Of a DNA stretch of 64,000 nucleotides, positions 44,650 through 51,351 are shown one piece after another; the stretch's first letter is position 1; each line of letters starts with the position of its first letter. This DNA is from Candidatus Heimdallarchaeota archaeon (GTDB lineage: Archaea > Asgardarchaeota > Heimdallarchaeia > Heimdallarchaeales > Heimdallarchaeaceae): positions 1-64,000 of the forward strand of contig JABCTC010000001.1 in assembly GCA_018238545.1 (NCBI GenBank). Direction: 5' to 3'. A program made the translations under genes and the position numbers. The notes below the pieces were generated by a model. That model searched no databases. It was not told where the DNA came from and was given only the letters and a program-made list of their open reading frames with translations.

Positions 44650-45033
44650 ATGTCTGTACTCATAAAAGAAGTTGACAAAGAACTTTATGCAAAATTCAAA
44701 TCAAAAGCAGCTCTAAAGGGTTTGCGTATAAATGAAGCTTTTGCTGAAGCAATGATTAAATGGTTAGCTGAAGAGCAAGAAAAAGGTGAGAAGGATTTGA
44801 TGAGACAACAGAATAATGCAACGTATAGACGAACGCTACCAAATTTAATGAAAGAATATGAAGGCAAATGGATAGTTATTTCTGAAGGTTTAATAATTGG
44901 GATTTTCGAAAACCGAGACGAAGCGATAAAAGCTGTTAAAATCAACAAGCTTGAAAATAAGAATAATATAGTATCACCTATTCTTAAAGAAGGTCGAAGA
45001 ACAGAATTTGGTTTCAGGAGGAAAGATTCTTGA
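44650..45033 (+). CDS. DUF5678-type protein with N-terminal RHH-like region
   Basis: A 127-residue protein. Residues 1-45 resemble a ribbon-helix-helix antitoxin (SVLIKEVDKELYAKFKSKAA ... LRINEAFAEAMIKWL). Residues 70-115 match the DUF5678 layout: YEGKWIVISEGLIIGIFENR, then DEAIKAVK. The gene overlaps the aspartic-protease-like gene by 4 bases. This pairing is common in archaea and cyanobacteria, as I remember it, but its purpose is unknown. Confidence 0.7.
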   Translation: MSVLIKEVDKELYAKFKSKAALKGLRINEAFAEAMIKWLAEEQEKGEKDLMRQQNNATYRRTLPNLMKEYEGKWIVISEGLIIGIFENRDEAIKAVKINKLENKNNIVSPILKEGRRTEFGFRRKDS

Positions 45034-45446
45034 AGAATATCTTTGATTACAAACCGTCATCAAGTTCAAGTGAACTAGCTCCATATGTTGATTTATTAAT
45101 AAGCGATCCTCTTGGTTCAAAGTCAATAGAATGTAGTGCAATGATAGATACTGGATACGATGGGGAAATTGTTGTTCCAGTAAAGCTATATGATGACCTA
45201 AATTTATCCGCTTTTGAATATAGTGAAAATCTATTTGCTAAAGCTGAAACAATTACAGGAGAGAAATTTGTTTTAAGAACAGCAAGTGGTTCTGTAACTG
45301 TAAAGGGTATAGATGTTTCAATCGTGACAACAATTGATACTCATCGATCTTTAACTGAAACTCTAATTGGAAGGAAGTTTCTGGAATCATTTGATGTGTT
45401 ACTTAAAGGAAAAGATAAAAAAATAGAATTAACCTTCATTGAATGA
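45030..45446 (+). CDS. Clan AA (retropepsin-like) aspartic protease
   Basis: A 138-residue protein with the retropepsin catalytic motif MIDTGYDGEIVVP (D40-T41-G42), followed by hydrophobic strands and LIGRKFLESFDVLL, which matches the L-I-G-x-x-x-L closing motif of the fold. Such proteins work as dimers. The start is TTG, overlapping the stop of the DUF5678 gene. The protein may be a protease for the DUF5678 partner or a separate regulator. Substrate unknown. Confidence 0.8.
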   Translation: MKNIFDYKPSSSSSELAPYVDLLISDPLGSKSIECSAMIDTGYDGEIVVPVKLYDDLNLSAFEYSENLFAKAETITGEKFVLRTASGSVTVKGIDVSIVTTIDTHRSLTETLIGRKFLESFDVLLKGKDKKIELTFIE

Positions 45447-45508
45447 TTATAAAAGATAGACAATCAAGATCATGGTTTTTTGTAAGCGTCTTTCCTCCAT
45501 CCTATAAA

Positions 45509-45694
45509 CTAAATAAGAATCTTGCTCTCATTCCATGAAACGGTATAGACAACTCTGATATTTCCAAAACGAGCGCGAAAAGTATTTGTAAAGGTTTTGA
45601 GTTTAACAATGTCATATTTCTTGCTTGGAACAGCATGATCCTTGATGACAAGAAGAAAATCGTGGATTACCGTTTTTTGAGATTTGTCTAAACC
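45509..45694 (-). pseudogene. RelE-family toxin relic
   Basis: On the minus strand, an open stretch of 61 codons without a start reads as the C-terminal two thirds of a RelE toxin. KTVIHDFLLVIKDHAVPSKK and YDIVKLKTFTNTFRARFGNI are followed by RVVYTVSWNESKILI and a stop. The frame is closed upstream by TAA at 45695-45697. The typical R-x-x-x-G-x-x-R-V-x-Y core is kept. The antitoxin-like gene at 45738-45929 precedes it, so this is a decayed toxin-antitoxin pair. Confidence 0.65.
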
Positions 45695-45737
45695 TTAAAT
45701 GAATTTTAAAGCAGACTTTTTATTGAAATTTCAAAAG

Positions 45738-45929
45738 TCAACTTGTTAGCTCCTTAAATAAAATTTCCTCGCTAACAGTGTCTTCATTGTTTTTAATTAC
45801 TGAAATTTCATCAGAATAAGCTTTTTCTTCTTCAGTGATAAGCAAGTGAAGAATAGTATTTGAAATAGTAAAAAGCTCTTCTAATCTGTCTTTTATTTTT
45901 TGAATTTCTTGTTCTAATGAAGATGTCAT
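45738..45929 (-). CDS. Antitoxin-like small helical protein
   Basis: A 63-residue acidic protein with a coiled-coil N-terminus (LEQEIQKIKDRLEELFTISN). Its C-terminal part SDEISVIKNNEDTVSEEILF resembles PDEIVAINSNEETVKVDNLF in the MazF-paired antitoxin at 47420-47749. It lies upstream of the RelE relic on the same strand. No intact toxin remains next to it, so it could be an orphan antitoxin. Confidence 0.55.
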   Translation of the reverse strand: MTSSLEQEIQKIKDRLEELFTISNTILHLLITEEEKAYSDEISVIKNNEDTVSEEILFKELTS

Positions 45930-46013
45930 GACAATTTCACTAATTAATTGTTGGTTTCAATCTTATTAAAGACTATTAATCGATATCAAAGAAGAAATAG
46001 AAGAAAAGAAAAT

Positions 46014-46032
46014 TCAACCTCCATAACGTTGA
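46014..46032 (-). repeat. Intergenic hairpin repeat, copy 2
   Basis: TCAACCTCCATAACGTTGA, with a 5-bp stem, 28 bases past the hepT stop. On the minus strand, a T-rich tract follows, as expected for a terminator. Confidence 0.5.
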
Positions 46033-46059
46033 TAGAATTAGATGTTAAGTTCTTATTTG

Positions 46060-46494
46060 TCAAGATTGCTTTAGTTTCTTCATCCAAGAGAGTATTGTTG
46101 CCTTGAATTTTTCGAAGTCAGAATCTAGCATCTTTAAACTTGTAAAAAGAATTTCTAGATTAATTATTCCATATTGATGAACTAGTAAATTTCTCATTTT
46201 AATAATATTGATAAAATTATTTGAATCTTCCTCTTTTATAACCCCAATATCTACTAATTTATTCATACAATCAGAATATGTAGAAGGAGGAGTTTCGCTT
46301 GAATGAGCAATTATATGAGTACAAATATCAAGCATTAATTGGGAAATAACTTCAAAAATCCTTTCAGATTCTAGTTGAAGAGAAAAATCATCCAAAAATT
46401 CTTTTTCAGAAATCTCAATAATTCTCTTAAGTCTTTCAATGTATTTCTTGCTATAAACTAATTTTTCTTTGAGAAAATCAGAATTAACCGCCAT
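46060..46494 (-). CDS. hepT: HepT-like toxin (HEPN RNase)
   Basis: A 144-residue all-helical HEPN protein. The RNase motif R-x4-H-x-Y is exact: RNLLVHQY. Upstream, ERIFEVISQLMLDICTHIIA is the second helix typical of DUF86/HepT. It would cleave RNA until AMPylated on the Tyr of this motif by MntA, which is encoded 6 bases upstream in the same operon. Starts at ATG. Confidence 0.88.
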   Translation of the reverse strand: MAVNSDFLKEKLVYSKKYIERLKRIIEISEKEFLDDFSLQLESERIFEVISQLMLDICTHIIAHSSETPPSTYSDCMNKLVDIGVIKEEDSNNFINIIKMRNLLVHQYGIINLEILFTSLKMLDSDFEKFKATILSWMKKLKQS

Positions 46495-46500
46495 AAACTT

Positions 46501-46974
46501 TCATCCTTCAACTGCTTGACTAAGATAGCTGTTATACCAAATCTTGTGATCATAATAGTATTTTAAGAGGTTTTCTAAGAAGTTTAATCTAACCTCTTTG
46601 TATTCCTCATAAAGCAATATCCCGTCTTTAATAGCTTGAAATTGAACGTGGAGAGGTACTCTCTCTAGAATAGTGATTTCAAGATTATCTTGCTTTGTAG
46701 CCACACTTGCTTTTCGGGAGAAATCACTCAACAGAATAACCGTTTCTTTAGGGGATATTGTATTAAAAGAAGGTAGAGAAACAAAAATGTCTATGTCACT
46801 TAAAACACTTTGCTGACCTCTAACCCAGGAACCACTAAAATAAGCAAACGATACTTTGTAATCTTTAAATAGTGGAGATAACTTGTTCCTCAAAGTTTCA
46901 ACTAACTTTGCGAGAGTTTCCTCTTGGTTAGATATAGTCATGTTTCTCAAGAGAATATACATATATTCATACAT
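46501..46974 (-). CDS. mntA: MntA-like minimal nucleotidyltransferase antitoxin
   Basis: A 157-residue nucleotidyltransferase. GSWVRGQQSVLSDIDIF fits G-S-x10-D-x-D exactly, and a third Asp/Glu follows in LEITILE. It adds AMP to the HepT toxin and so neutralises it. The annotated ATG at 46974 may be too early; ATG 46941 (MTISNQEE) is also possible. It is co-transcribed with hepT. Confidence 0.88.
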   Translation of the reverse strand: MYEYMYILLRNMTISNQEETLAKLVETLRNKLSPLFKDYKVSFAYFSGSWVRGQQSVLSDIDIFVSLPSFNTISPKETVILLSDFSRKASVATKQDNLEITILERVPLHVQFQAIKDGILLYEEYKEVRLNFLENLLKYYYDHKIWYNSYLSQAVEG

Positions 46975-47022
46975 AATAGTTTCTATTAGTTTTACAAATC
47001 AAACAAAGTTAAAAAAATCAAT

Positions 47023-47039
47023 CAACCTCCCTAATTGAA
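47023..47039 (-). repeat. Intergenic hairpin repeat, copy 3
   Basis: TCAACCTCCCTAATTGA, with a 4-bp stem, in the 132-base spacer between mazF (stop 47107) and mntA (start 46974). Read on the minus strand it is followed by a T-rich run. Confidence 0.5.
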
Positions 47040-47106
47040 AAAAGTGAAAAGGTTCGTAGATCCCTATTTACTATCATTGTTTAAGATATTTTATGATGTT
47101 AAGCAA

Positions 47107-47427
47107 TTACTTTGATGAGAATCTCCCACAGATTTTGCTCTTTATTTCTTCACAAACTATCTTTTTCTTTTCCTTCTTTAGCTTGAATAATTTGCGAACA
47201 ATAATACTTTTGCCAACTGTGAACAAATAATTTGTTTTAATTATACTCTCTCTTACAGCTCCTTCATCAACAGATAAACTAATACCTTGCATTTTCAGAT
47301 TGCTCGTAATCCCTGCTACTATGCTATTGTCGTGCTCCTCAAAAAGAACAAGAGCAGGTCTTCTCTTTGCAATACTTTGATCAGTGAATGTAATCTCTGT
47401 TAGAATAACATCCCCAAAATCATACAT
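47107..47427 (-). CDS. MazF/PemK-family toxin
   Basis: An mRNA interferase of about 106 residues. GDVILTEITFTDQSIAKRRP contains the G-D-V start and the R-R-P motif, followed by ALVL and IVAGITSNLK with the T-S loop. I chose ATG 47427, which overlaps the antitoxin end (ATGTATGA); frames starting at 47451 or 47466 run further into the antitoxin gene. It belongs to a two-gene operon with the antitoxin at 47420-47749. Confidence 0.85.
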   Translation of the reverse strand: MYDFGDVILTEITFTDQSIAKRRPALVLFEEHDNSIVAGITSNLKMQGISLSVDEGAVRESIIKTNYLFTVGKSIIVRKLFKLKKEKKKIVCEEIKSKICGRFSSK

Positions 47428-47749
47428 CGTTCCATACTTCGTCTTCTTCATTATCCCAGAGTTCATTCATCTTTTCTTGTTGAGTTGAATCAAGATTAAA
47501 TAGATTATCTACTTTCACAGTTTCTTCATTCGAATTAATCGCAACAATCTCATCAGGAAAAGATTCTTCTTCAGGAATAAGTAGTTCCTTTGTTTTGATA
47601 GTTTCATCAGCTTGAGCAATCCTCTTCTTTTCATCTTCAGAAAGGTAATCCTCTTCTACAAGTAGTAATAATAGTTCCTCGATTCGATTAATCTTCTTCT
47701 CAAGTGAAGAGATTTTATTGACTATAAGCTCTATTTTATCACTAATCAT
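47420..47749 (-). CDS. Antitoxin of MazF pair, coiled-coil family
   Basis: A 109-residue antitoxin counted from ATG 47749; a longer frame reaches a TTG at 47848. The N-terminal domain (ISSLEKKINRIEELLLLLVE, then EDYLSEDEKKRIAQADE) is nearly the same as in the RelE antitoxin 44238-44429. The acidic C-terminal half (PDEIVAINSNEETVKVDNLF) resembles that of 45738-45929 and would wrap the toxin. It is not a MazE/AbrB-fold protein. Operon with mazF. Confidence 0.75.
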   Translation of the reverse strand: MISDKIELIVNKISSLEKKINRIEELLLLLVEEDYLSEDEKKRIAQADETIKTKELLIPEEESFPDEIVAINSNEETVKVDNLFNLDSTQQEKMNELWDNEEDEVWNDV

Positions 47750-47941
47750 TAAAGTCAGATTATAGATTGAACAAAAATATTTAATCTTTATCATCAAAAA
47801 GAAATCTAATCTTTTGTAAATAATAAATATAGAGAAAAGAAAAACCAACCTTTAAGATGTCCTCATAAAAATAAGACACATTTATTCAGTAGAACAGGTA
47901 TTATTCATGACGATACTGGAATAAAAATCAAACAGAATTAT

Positions 47942-47949
47942 TTTTATAT
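47942..47949 (+). promoter_or_regulatory. TATA box of hicBA
   Basis: tttatatt is centred about 27 bases upstream of the hicB ATG (47973), consistent with a leaderless hicBA transcript. The remaining spacer 47750-47941 is AT-rich, with no gene seen. Confidence 0.45.
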
Positions 47950-47972
47950 TTCGTAAGACTTGTTGACATATA

Positions 47973-48206
47973 ATGAGTATTTTTAATTACAAGGTTTTGT
48001 TAAGAAAGGAACCAGAAGGAGGATACACAGTCATAGTTCCCACTCTTCCTGGTTGTATAACATATGGTGAGGATATCGATAATGCAAAAAAGATGGCAAA
48101 AGAAGCTATAGAGATTTACTTAGACAGTTTGCGAGAACACGGAGAGGAAATACCCACAGAAGATGAAGTTCTTGAATATACTGTAATGGTTGAGTTAAAT
48201 GCCTAA
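47973..48206 (+). CDS. hicB: HicB-family antitoxin
   Basis: A 77-residue HicB protein. YKVLLRKEPEGGYTVIVPTL then PGCITYGEDIDNAKKMAKEA is the degenerate RNase-H-like HicB fold. It has no DNA-binding C-terminal domain, so self-regulation may be through other means. It overlaps hicA by 8 bases, in the HicB-HicA order. Confidence 0.9.
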   Translation: MSIFNYKVLLRKEPEGGYTVIVPTLPGCITYGEDIDNAKKMAKEAIEIYLDSLREHGEEIPTEDEVLEYTVMVELNA

Positions 48207-48414
48207 ACTTCCTTCTCTAAATTCAGATAAAGTCATCAAAATACTCAAGAAAAATGGGTTTATATTGGATAGGACAAAAGGTAGTCATCGAATTTATTAC
48301 AATCCTAAAACTAAACGAAGAGCTGTTGTTCCGTATAAGAAAAAAGATTTACCTAAGGGGACATTGATGTCAATAATACGACAAGCAGGACTTGAAAAGG
48401 AAGACTTGTACTAG
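48199..48414 (+). CDS. hicA: HicA-family mRNA interferase toxin
   Basis: A 71-residue toxin with the dsRBD-like HicA fold. SDKVIKILKKNGFILDRTKG then SHRIYYNP holds the catalytic His (G-S-H), and VVPYKKKDLPKGTLMSIIRQ closes the family pattern. It cleaves mRNA when free of HicB. ATG overlaps the hicB end. Complete and probably functional. Confidence 0.92.
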   Translation: MPKLPSLNSDKVIKILKKNGFILDRTKGSHRIYYNPKTKRRAVVPYKKKDLPKGTLMSIIRQAGLEKEDLY

Positions 48415-48523
48415 TTTCTTTGCTTATATGTGAAAGACATTATTATATTTCATGAAGTAGAATTACATTTTTTTCTCACAAATATTAACGAGGATAAAAC
48501 TAACTTAAAGAAAGAAAAGGAAA

Positions 48524-48541
48524 TCAACCTCCCTTGGTTGA
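48524..48541 (-). repeat. Intergenic hairpin repeat, copy 4
   Basis: TCAACCTCCCTTGGTTGA, with a 6-bp stem, 14 bases after the stop of the minus-strand gene 48555-49715. On that strand the hairpin is followed by TTTCCTTTTCTTT, the best terminator-like case of the four. Confidence 0.55.
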
Positions 48542-48554
48542 AAAAATGAATTGT

Positions 48555-49715
48555 TTAGTAGACTCCTAATTGCTGACCTTGAGAGAGATCTCTGTGAGGA
48601 TCACGAGCACCATCTGTATAGTCGAATTTTCCTTTTGGCTTAATCAAAGTAGCAATATCACCATTTTGAACAAGTGCAGGAATAACTGTTTCAGGACTGA
48701 TTCGTTGAGAAACAACGGTACCCATTTCACCATAATTTATTCGGCTCTTGATGTCATTTTCATCAGAGACTAGGAACATATTCATTCTTGGGTGACTGTA
48801 GTAATCAATATGATGGTTATCAAAGTCAGGACTCTGGAAAGCTGTACCAAACAAACTTTGACCGTAGAAACCTATTACAGGAAGTCCCATATCTTCAGTT
48901 AGAACCTTCAGAGTTTCATTCGATAAAGGTGTGCCCCCATGGACAATTACTTGAAGATTACCTTTCTCTTTCAAAGCTTGAATAAGTGGGAAGGATTTCT
49001 CAATTAGTACACCAGTAGTGAATAACCCTTGGATGAATGGGAATTCTTGCTTGACAAGAGCTTGAGTCTGGTCTTGCATGTGTTGCAAATACATACCCAT
49101 GATCCTTTTATCAACCATTGCTGCTTTCTTAACGAAACGAGAATCCATGTCAATCATGAAAATGGATTTAGCTATGTCACGTTCGAAAGATTTGATTGTC
49201 CATTTACCTATAGTATGAGGTCCTGTTGGTACAGTTGCTAGATAAGTCAAATGAAGTGGAATACCAAAATCTTCGAATTGAGTCATACAAAGTTTTGTAA
49301 GAACATTGAAGGTATCAGTTTCGAGGTCGAAATAATCCATGCTGTCAAAGTCTATTCTAGTGGTGTTAGCCGCCAAAATATTTTTTTTCGGCGCGCCAGT
49401 TGTGCCTCCAGTTTCTGCTACTTGCAATTCTGCACCAGGTGTGCGAGAATACCATTGGTGAGCCCATTTGGTGGTAGTATAGTTTACCGAGTGTTCTCGG
49501 AATATGTTCGGGTCGGTGGGTCCAAAATGTTCTGCTAGGTCAAACCAATTGTTGACGTCTCCTTTATTTATTCCCCTTTCCTTTGCTAACTTAATCATAT
49601 AGGGCGAACCTGTTTCTTCCCCTATTGCTATATCGACACATTCCATCAGGAAATCTGTCTGATCAGTTTTGTTTATTATTGATGTTTTGTTTTTTGTGGA
49701 TGTAGATGAAGCCAT
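48555..49715 (-). CDS. Adenylate-forming (PaaK-like) enzyme lacking C-terminal domain
   Basis: A 386-residue protein of the ANL superfamily, close to phenylacetate-CoA ligase-type enzymes. The ATP loop is AETGGTTGAPK (residues 100-110). GLFTTGVLIEKSFPLIQALK and HGGTPL precede FYGQSLFG (A5-like). NYGEMGTVVSQRI then ALVQNGDIATLI matches the E-x-G-E-L ... G-D region. The C-terminal lid with the catalytic lysine (about 100 residues) is missing; the protein ends soon after the hinge-like region. It could bind a substrate-AMP but not finish thioester formation alone. ATG start. Substrate unknown. Confidence 0.7.
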   Translation of the reverse strand: MASSTSTKNKTSIINKTDQTDFLMECVDIAIGEETGSPYMIKLAKERGINKGDVNNWFDLAEHFGPTDPNIFREHSVNYTTTKWAHQWYSRTPGAELQVAETGGTTGAPKKNILAANTTRIDFDSMDYFDLETDTFNVLTKLCMTQFEDFGIPLHLTYLATVPTGPHTIGKWTIKSFERDIAKSIFMIDMDSRFVKKAAMVDKRIMGMYLQHMQDQTQALVKQEFPFIQGLFTTGVLIEKSFPLIQALKEKGNLQVIVHGGTPLSNETLKVLTEDMGLPVIGFYGQSLFGTAFQSPDFDNHHIDYYSHPRMNMFLVSDENDIKSRINYGEMGTVVSQRISPETVIPALVQNGDIATLIKPKGKFDYTDGARDPHRDLSQGQQLGVY

Positions 49716-49838
49716 GTCTTATCAACTCCAACCTATATCTCAGTAAATTAGTATATATACGTGGTAAAAAAGTGCGACAAAAATAATAAGTGCATTACAA
49801 GTCTTAGACTCCTTTGACAAACTTCTCTCGACAAAACT

Positions 49839-49848
49839 TAAATATTTT
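49839..49848 (+). promoter_or_regulatory. TATA box, leaderless promoter of 49869 gene
   Basis: A ttaaatattt-like sequence is centred about 25 bases before the GTG at 49869, which implies a leaderless transcript. The spacer 49716-49868 shows no other signal. Confidence 0.4.
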
Positions 49849-49868
49849 TACATATTTAGCTAACTATT

Positions 49869-50573
49869 GTGAAGAGTAAAGGTTCAATTATTGCATTTCT
49901 AATTTTCCTTCTTTCCTTCAACGTTCTCAGTGTCAGTTCTAATGTCTCTGCAGAGGGTTCACCAAACAAGGCACTGTCCTCTTCTTATGACTCTGTTGGT
50001 GATTATAATTGGACGGAAGTGGCTTTTATTCCTCACTACGAGACAGGTTATGCAGAATCAACACCAGAAAATTTTTCCAGTTCTATTTCTTCCTCAGAGA
50101 TTCATGTTTACGAAACTTCTTCTTCATATTATCACTTATATGCAGGAGTATATGCATTAGTTCCCACATTTGAAAATTCCTTGAATATGTCCTTTGAAGG
50201 AAGAGCTTCTTCAGACAGATATGATCAGGTGATTATGGGTGTAGCTATTATAGATTCTCTTACCATGGAATACCTTGACGTGAAAAGACCTTATGACTAT
50301 CAAGATACAGGGATTTCATATTCACATGATACTGGGTATCAAACATTTAATTACACTTTTAACACATCTGGTTACGCTGATGTTCTACTTTTCTTCTTCT
50401 ATGTTGATGCTACTGTTGCTTTCTGGGATCAAAATATCTGGGTAGATGATTTATTGATTTTTACAGATAGTACTGCAGAAAATGAAGACCCAAATACGTA
50501 TTTAATTTCATTCACAATCCCCATGATATGTCTCCTTTCGGTTGCTTTTGTAGTGTTCAGAAGAAGAAAATGA
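49869..50573 (+). CDS. Secreted protein with C-terminal membrane anchor/sorting-like tail
   Basis: A 234-residue exported protein of unknown function. Signal peptide about 1-29, an extracytoplasmic beta-rich domain rich in Ser and Tyr with N-x-S/T sites, then a C-terminal tripartite end: a short polar stretch (ENEDPNTY), a hydrophobic helix (about 211-230) and RRRK. That end has the general shape of an archaeosortase sorting signal, but no known CTERM motif was recognised. It starts at GTG. Confidence 0.65.
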   Translation: MKSKGSIIAFLIFLLSFNVLSVSSNVSAEGSPNKALSSSYDSVGDYNWTEVAFIPHYETGYAESTPENFSSSISSSEIHVYETSSSYYHLYAGVYALVPTFENSLNMSFEGRASSDRYDQVIMGVAIIDSLTMEYLDVKRPYDYQDTGISYSHDTGYQTFNYTFNTSGYADVLLFFFYVDATVAFWDQNIWVDDLLIFTDSTAENEDPNTYLISFTIPMICLLSVAFVVFRRRK

Positions 50574-50650
50574 AGCTTTCTGCTCCTCCCATATCACTAT
50601 AGTCTTCCCAAGCGAAATGATTATCCTAACTCTTCGAATATTAAGAGAAA

Positions 50651-50660
50651 GATATATGTA
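50651..50660 (+). promoter_or_regulatory. TATA box of vapBC
   Basis: gatatatgta is centred about 28 bases before the vapB ATG at 50684, fitting a leaderless vapBC transcript. The spacer 50574-50683 holds nothing else visible. Confidence 0.4.
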
Positions 50661-50683
50661 CTGCTTGTCATACTGTATATACG

Positions 50684-50929
50684 ATGACCTCAATTAGTGT
50701 TCGTGTACCTGATGATCTAAAGAAGAAAATGAAGAAGCTAAACCATATAAACTGGAGTGACGAGCTAAGAGCAGTAATTTTAAGGATTATTGATCGAGAA
50801 GAAAATATAAACATTGCAAAAGCTTTACTTTCAAATGAAGAATTAAGAAAAGAAGCTCCTTCAAAATGGGATTCTACGGATTTAATAAGATATTGGAGAG
50901 ATAATCGCTATGGAAACAGTAGTAATTGA
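50684..50929 (+). CDS. vapB: VapB-family antitoxin
   Basis: An 81-residue antitoxin. TSISVRVPDDLKKKMKKLNH is the ribbon-helix-helix DNA-binding half, and WSDELRAVILRIIDREENIN its second helix. The acidic C-terminal WDSTDLIRYWRDNRYG should block the VapC site. The end overlaps vapC by 20 bases. Confidence 0.85.
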   Translation: MTSISVRVPDDLKKKMKKLNHINWSDELRAVILRIIDREENINIAKALLSNEELRKEAPSKWDSTDLIRYWRDNRYGNSSN

Positions 50930-51323
50930 TACAAGTGTATTGATTAAATGGTTCGTAGATGAAATAAAATCAGATTCTGCGATAGCCATAAGAGACAGTT
51001 ATATTAAAGGGGAACTGAGTTTACTTGCACCTAATCTGATTTTGTATGAGTTATTGAACGCTTTGAAATATATTAATCTTCACAATCAAAATGAAGTTGA
51101 AAGAATATTTGAAACAATAACAAACTATGGAATAGAGTTTTGTTCTTTAGATACAGAACTAGCTAACAAAACAATAGAAATCGCAATGACTAGTAAGCTA
51201 ACGATATATGATTCTACCTATGTGGCACTTGCGAATTTAAAAAAGGGGAAAATAATTACGGCAGATGAGAAAATGCTGAAAAACACTCCAAAAGAATACA
51301 AAAAATATGTCAAACTTCTATGA
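50910..51323 (+). CDS. vapC: VapC-family PIN-domain toxin
   Basis: A 137-residue PIN-fold RNase. Acidic residues of the Mg site are visible: VVIDTSVLIKW (D7), YELLNAL (Glu), IYDSTYVALA (Asp) and ITADEKML (Asp). It would cut tRNA or rRNA when released from VapB. ATG start within the vapB end. Complete. Confidence 0.92.
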   Translation: METVVIDTSVLIKWFVDEIKSDSAIAIRDSYIKGELSLLAPNLILYELLNALKYINLHNQNEVERIFETITNYGIEFCSLDTELANKTIEIAMTSKLTIYDSTYVALANLKKGKIITADEKMLKNTPKEYKKYVKLL

Positions 51324-51351
51324 TTTGATTAATTAAACACTTTTTTTTCGC

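Noticed and set aside
44536-48541. CRISPR array from the repeated CCTCC hairpins
   Set aside because: The copies are about 1-1.5 kb apart, vary in sequence and have genes between them. They are dispersed hairpins, not an array.
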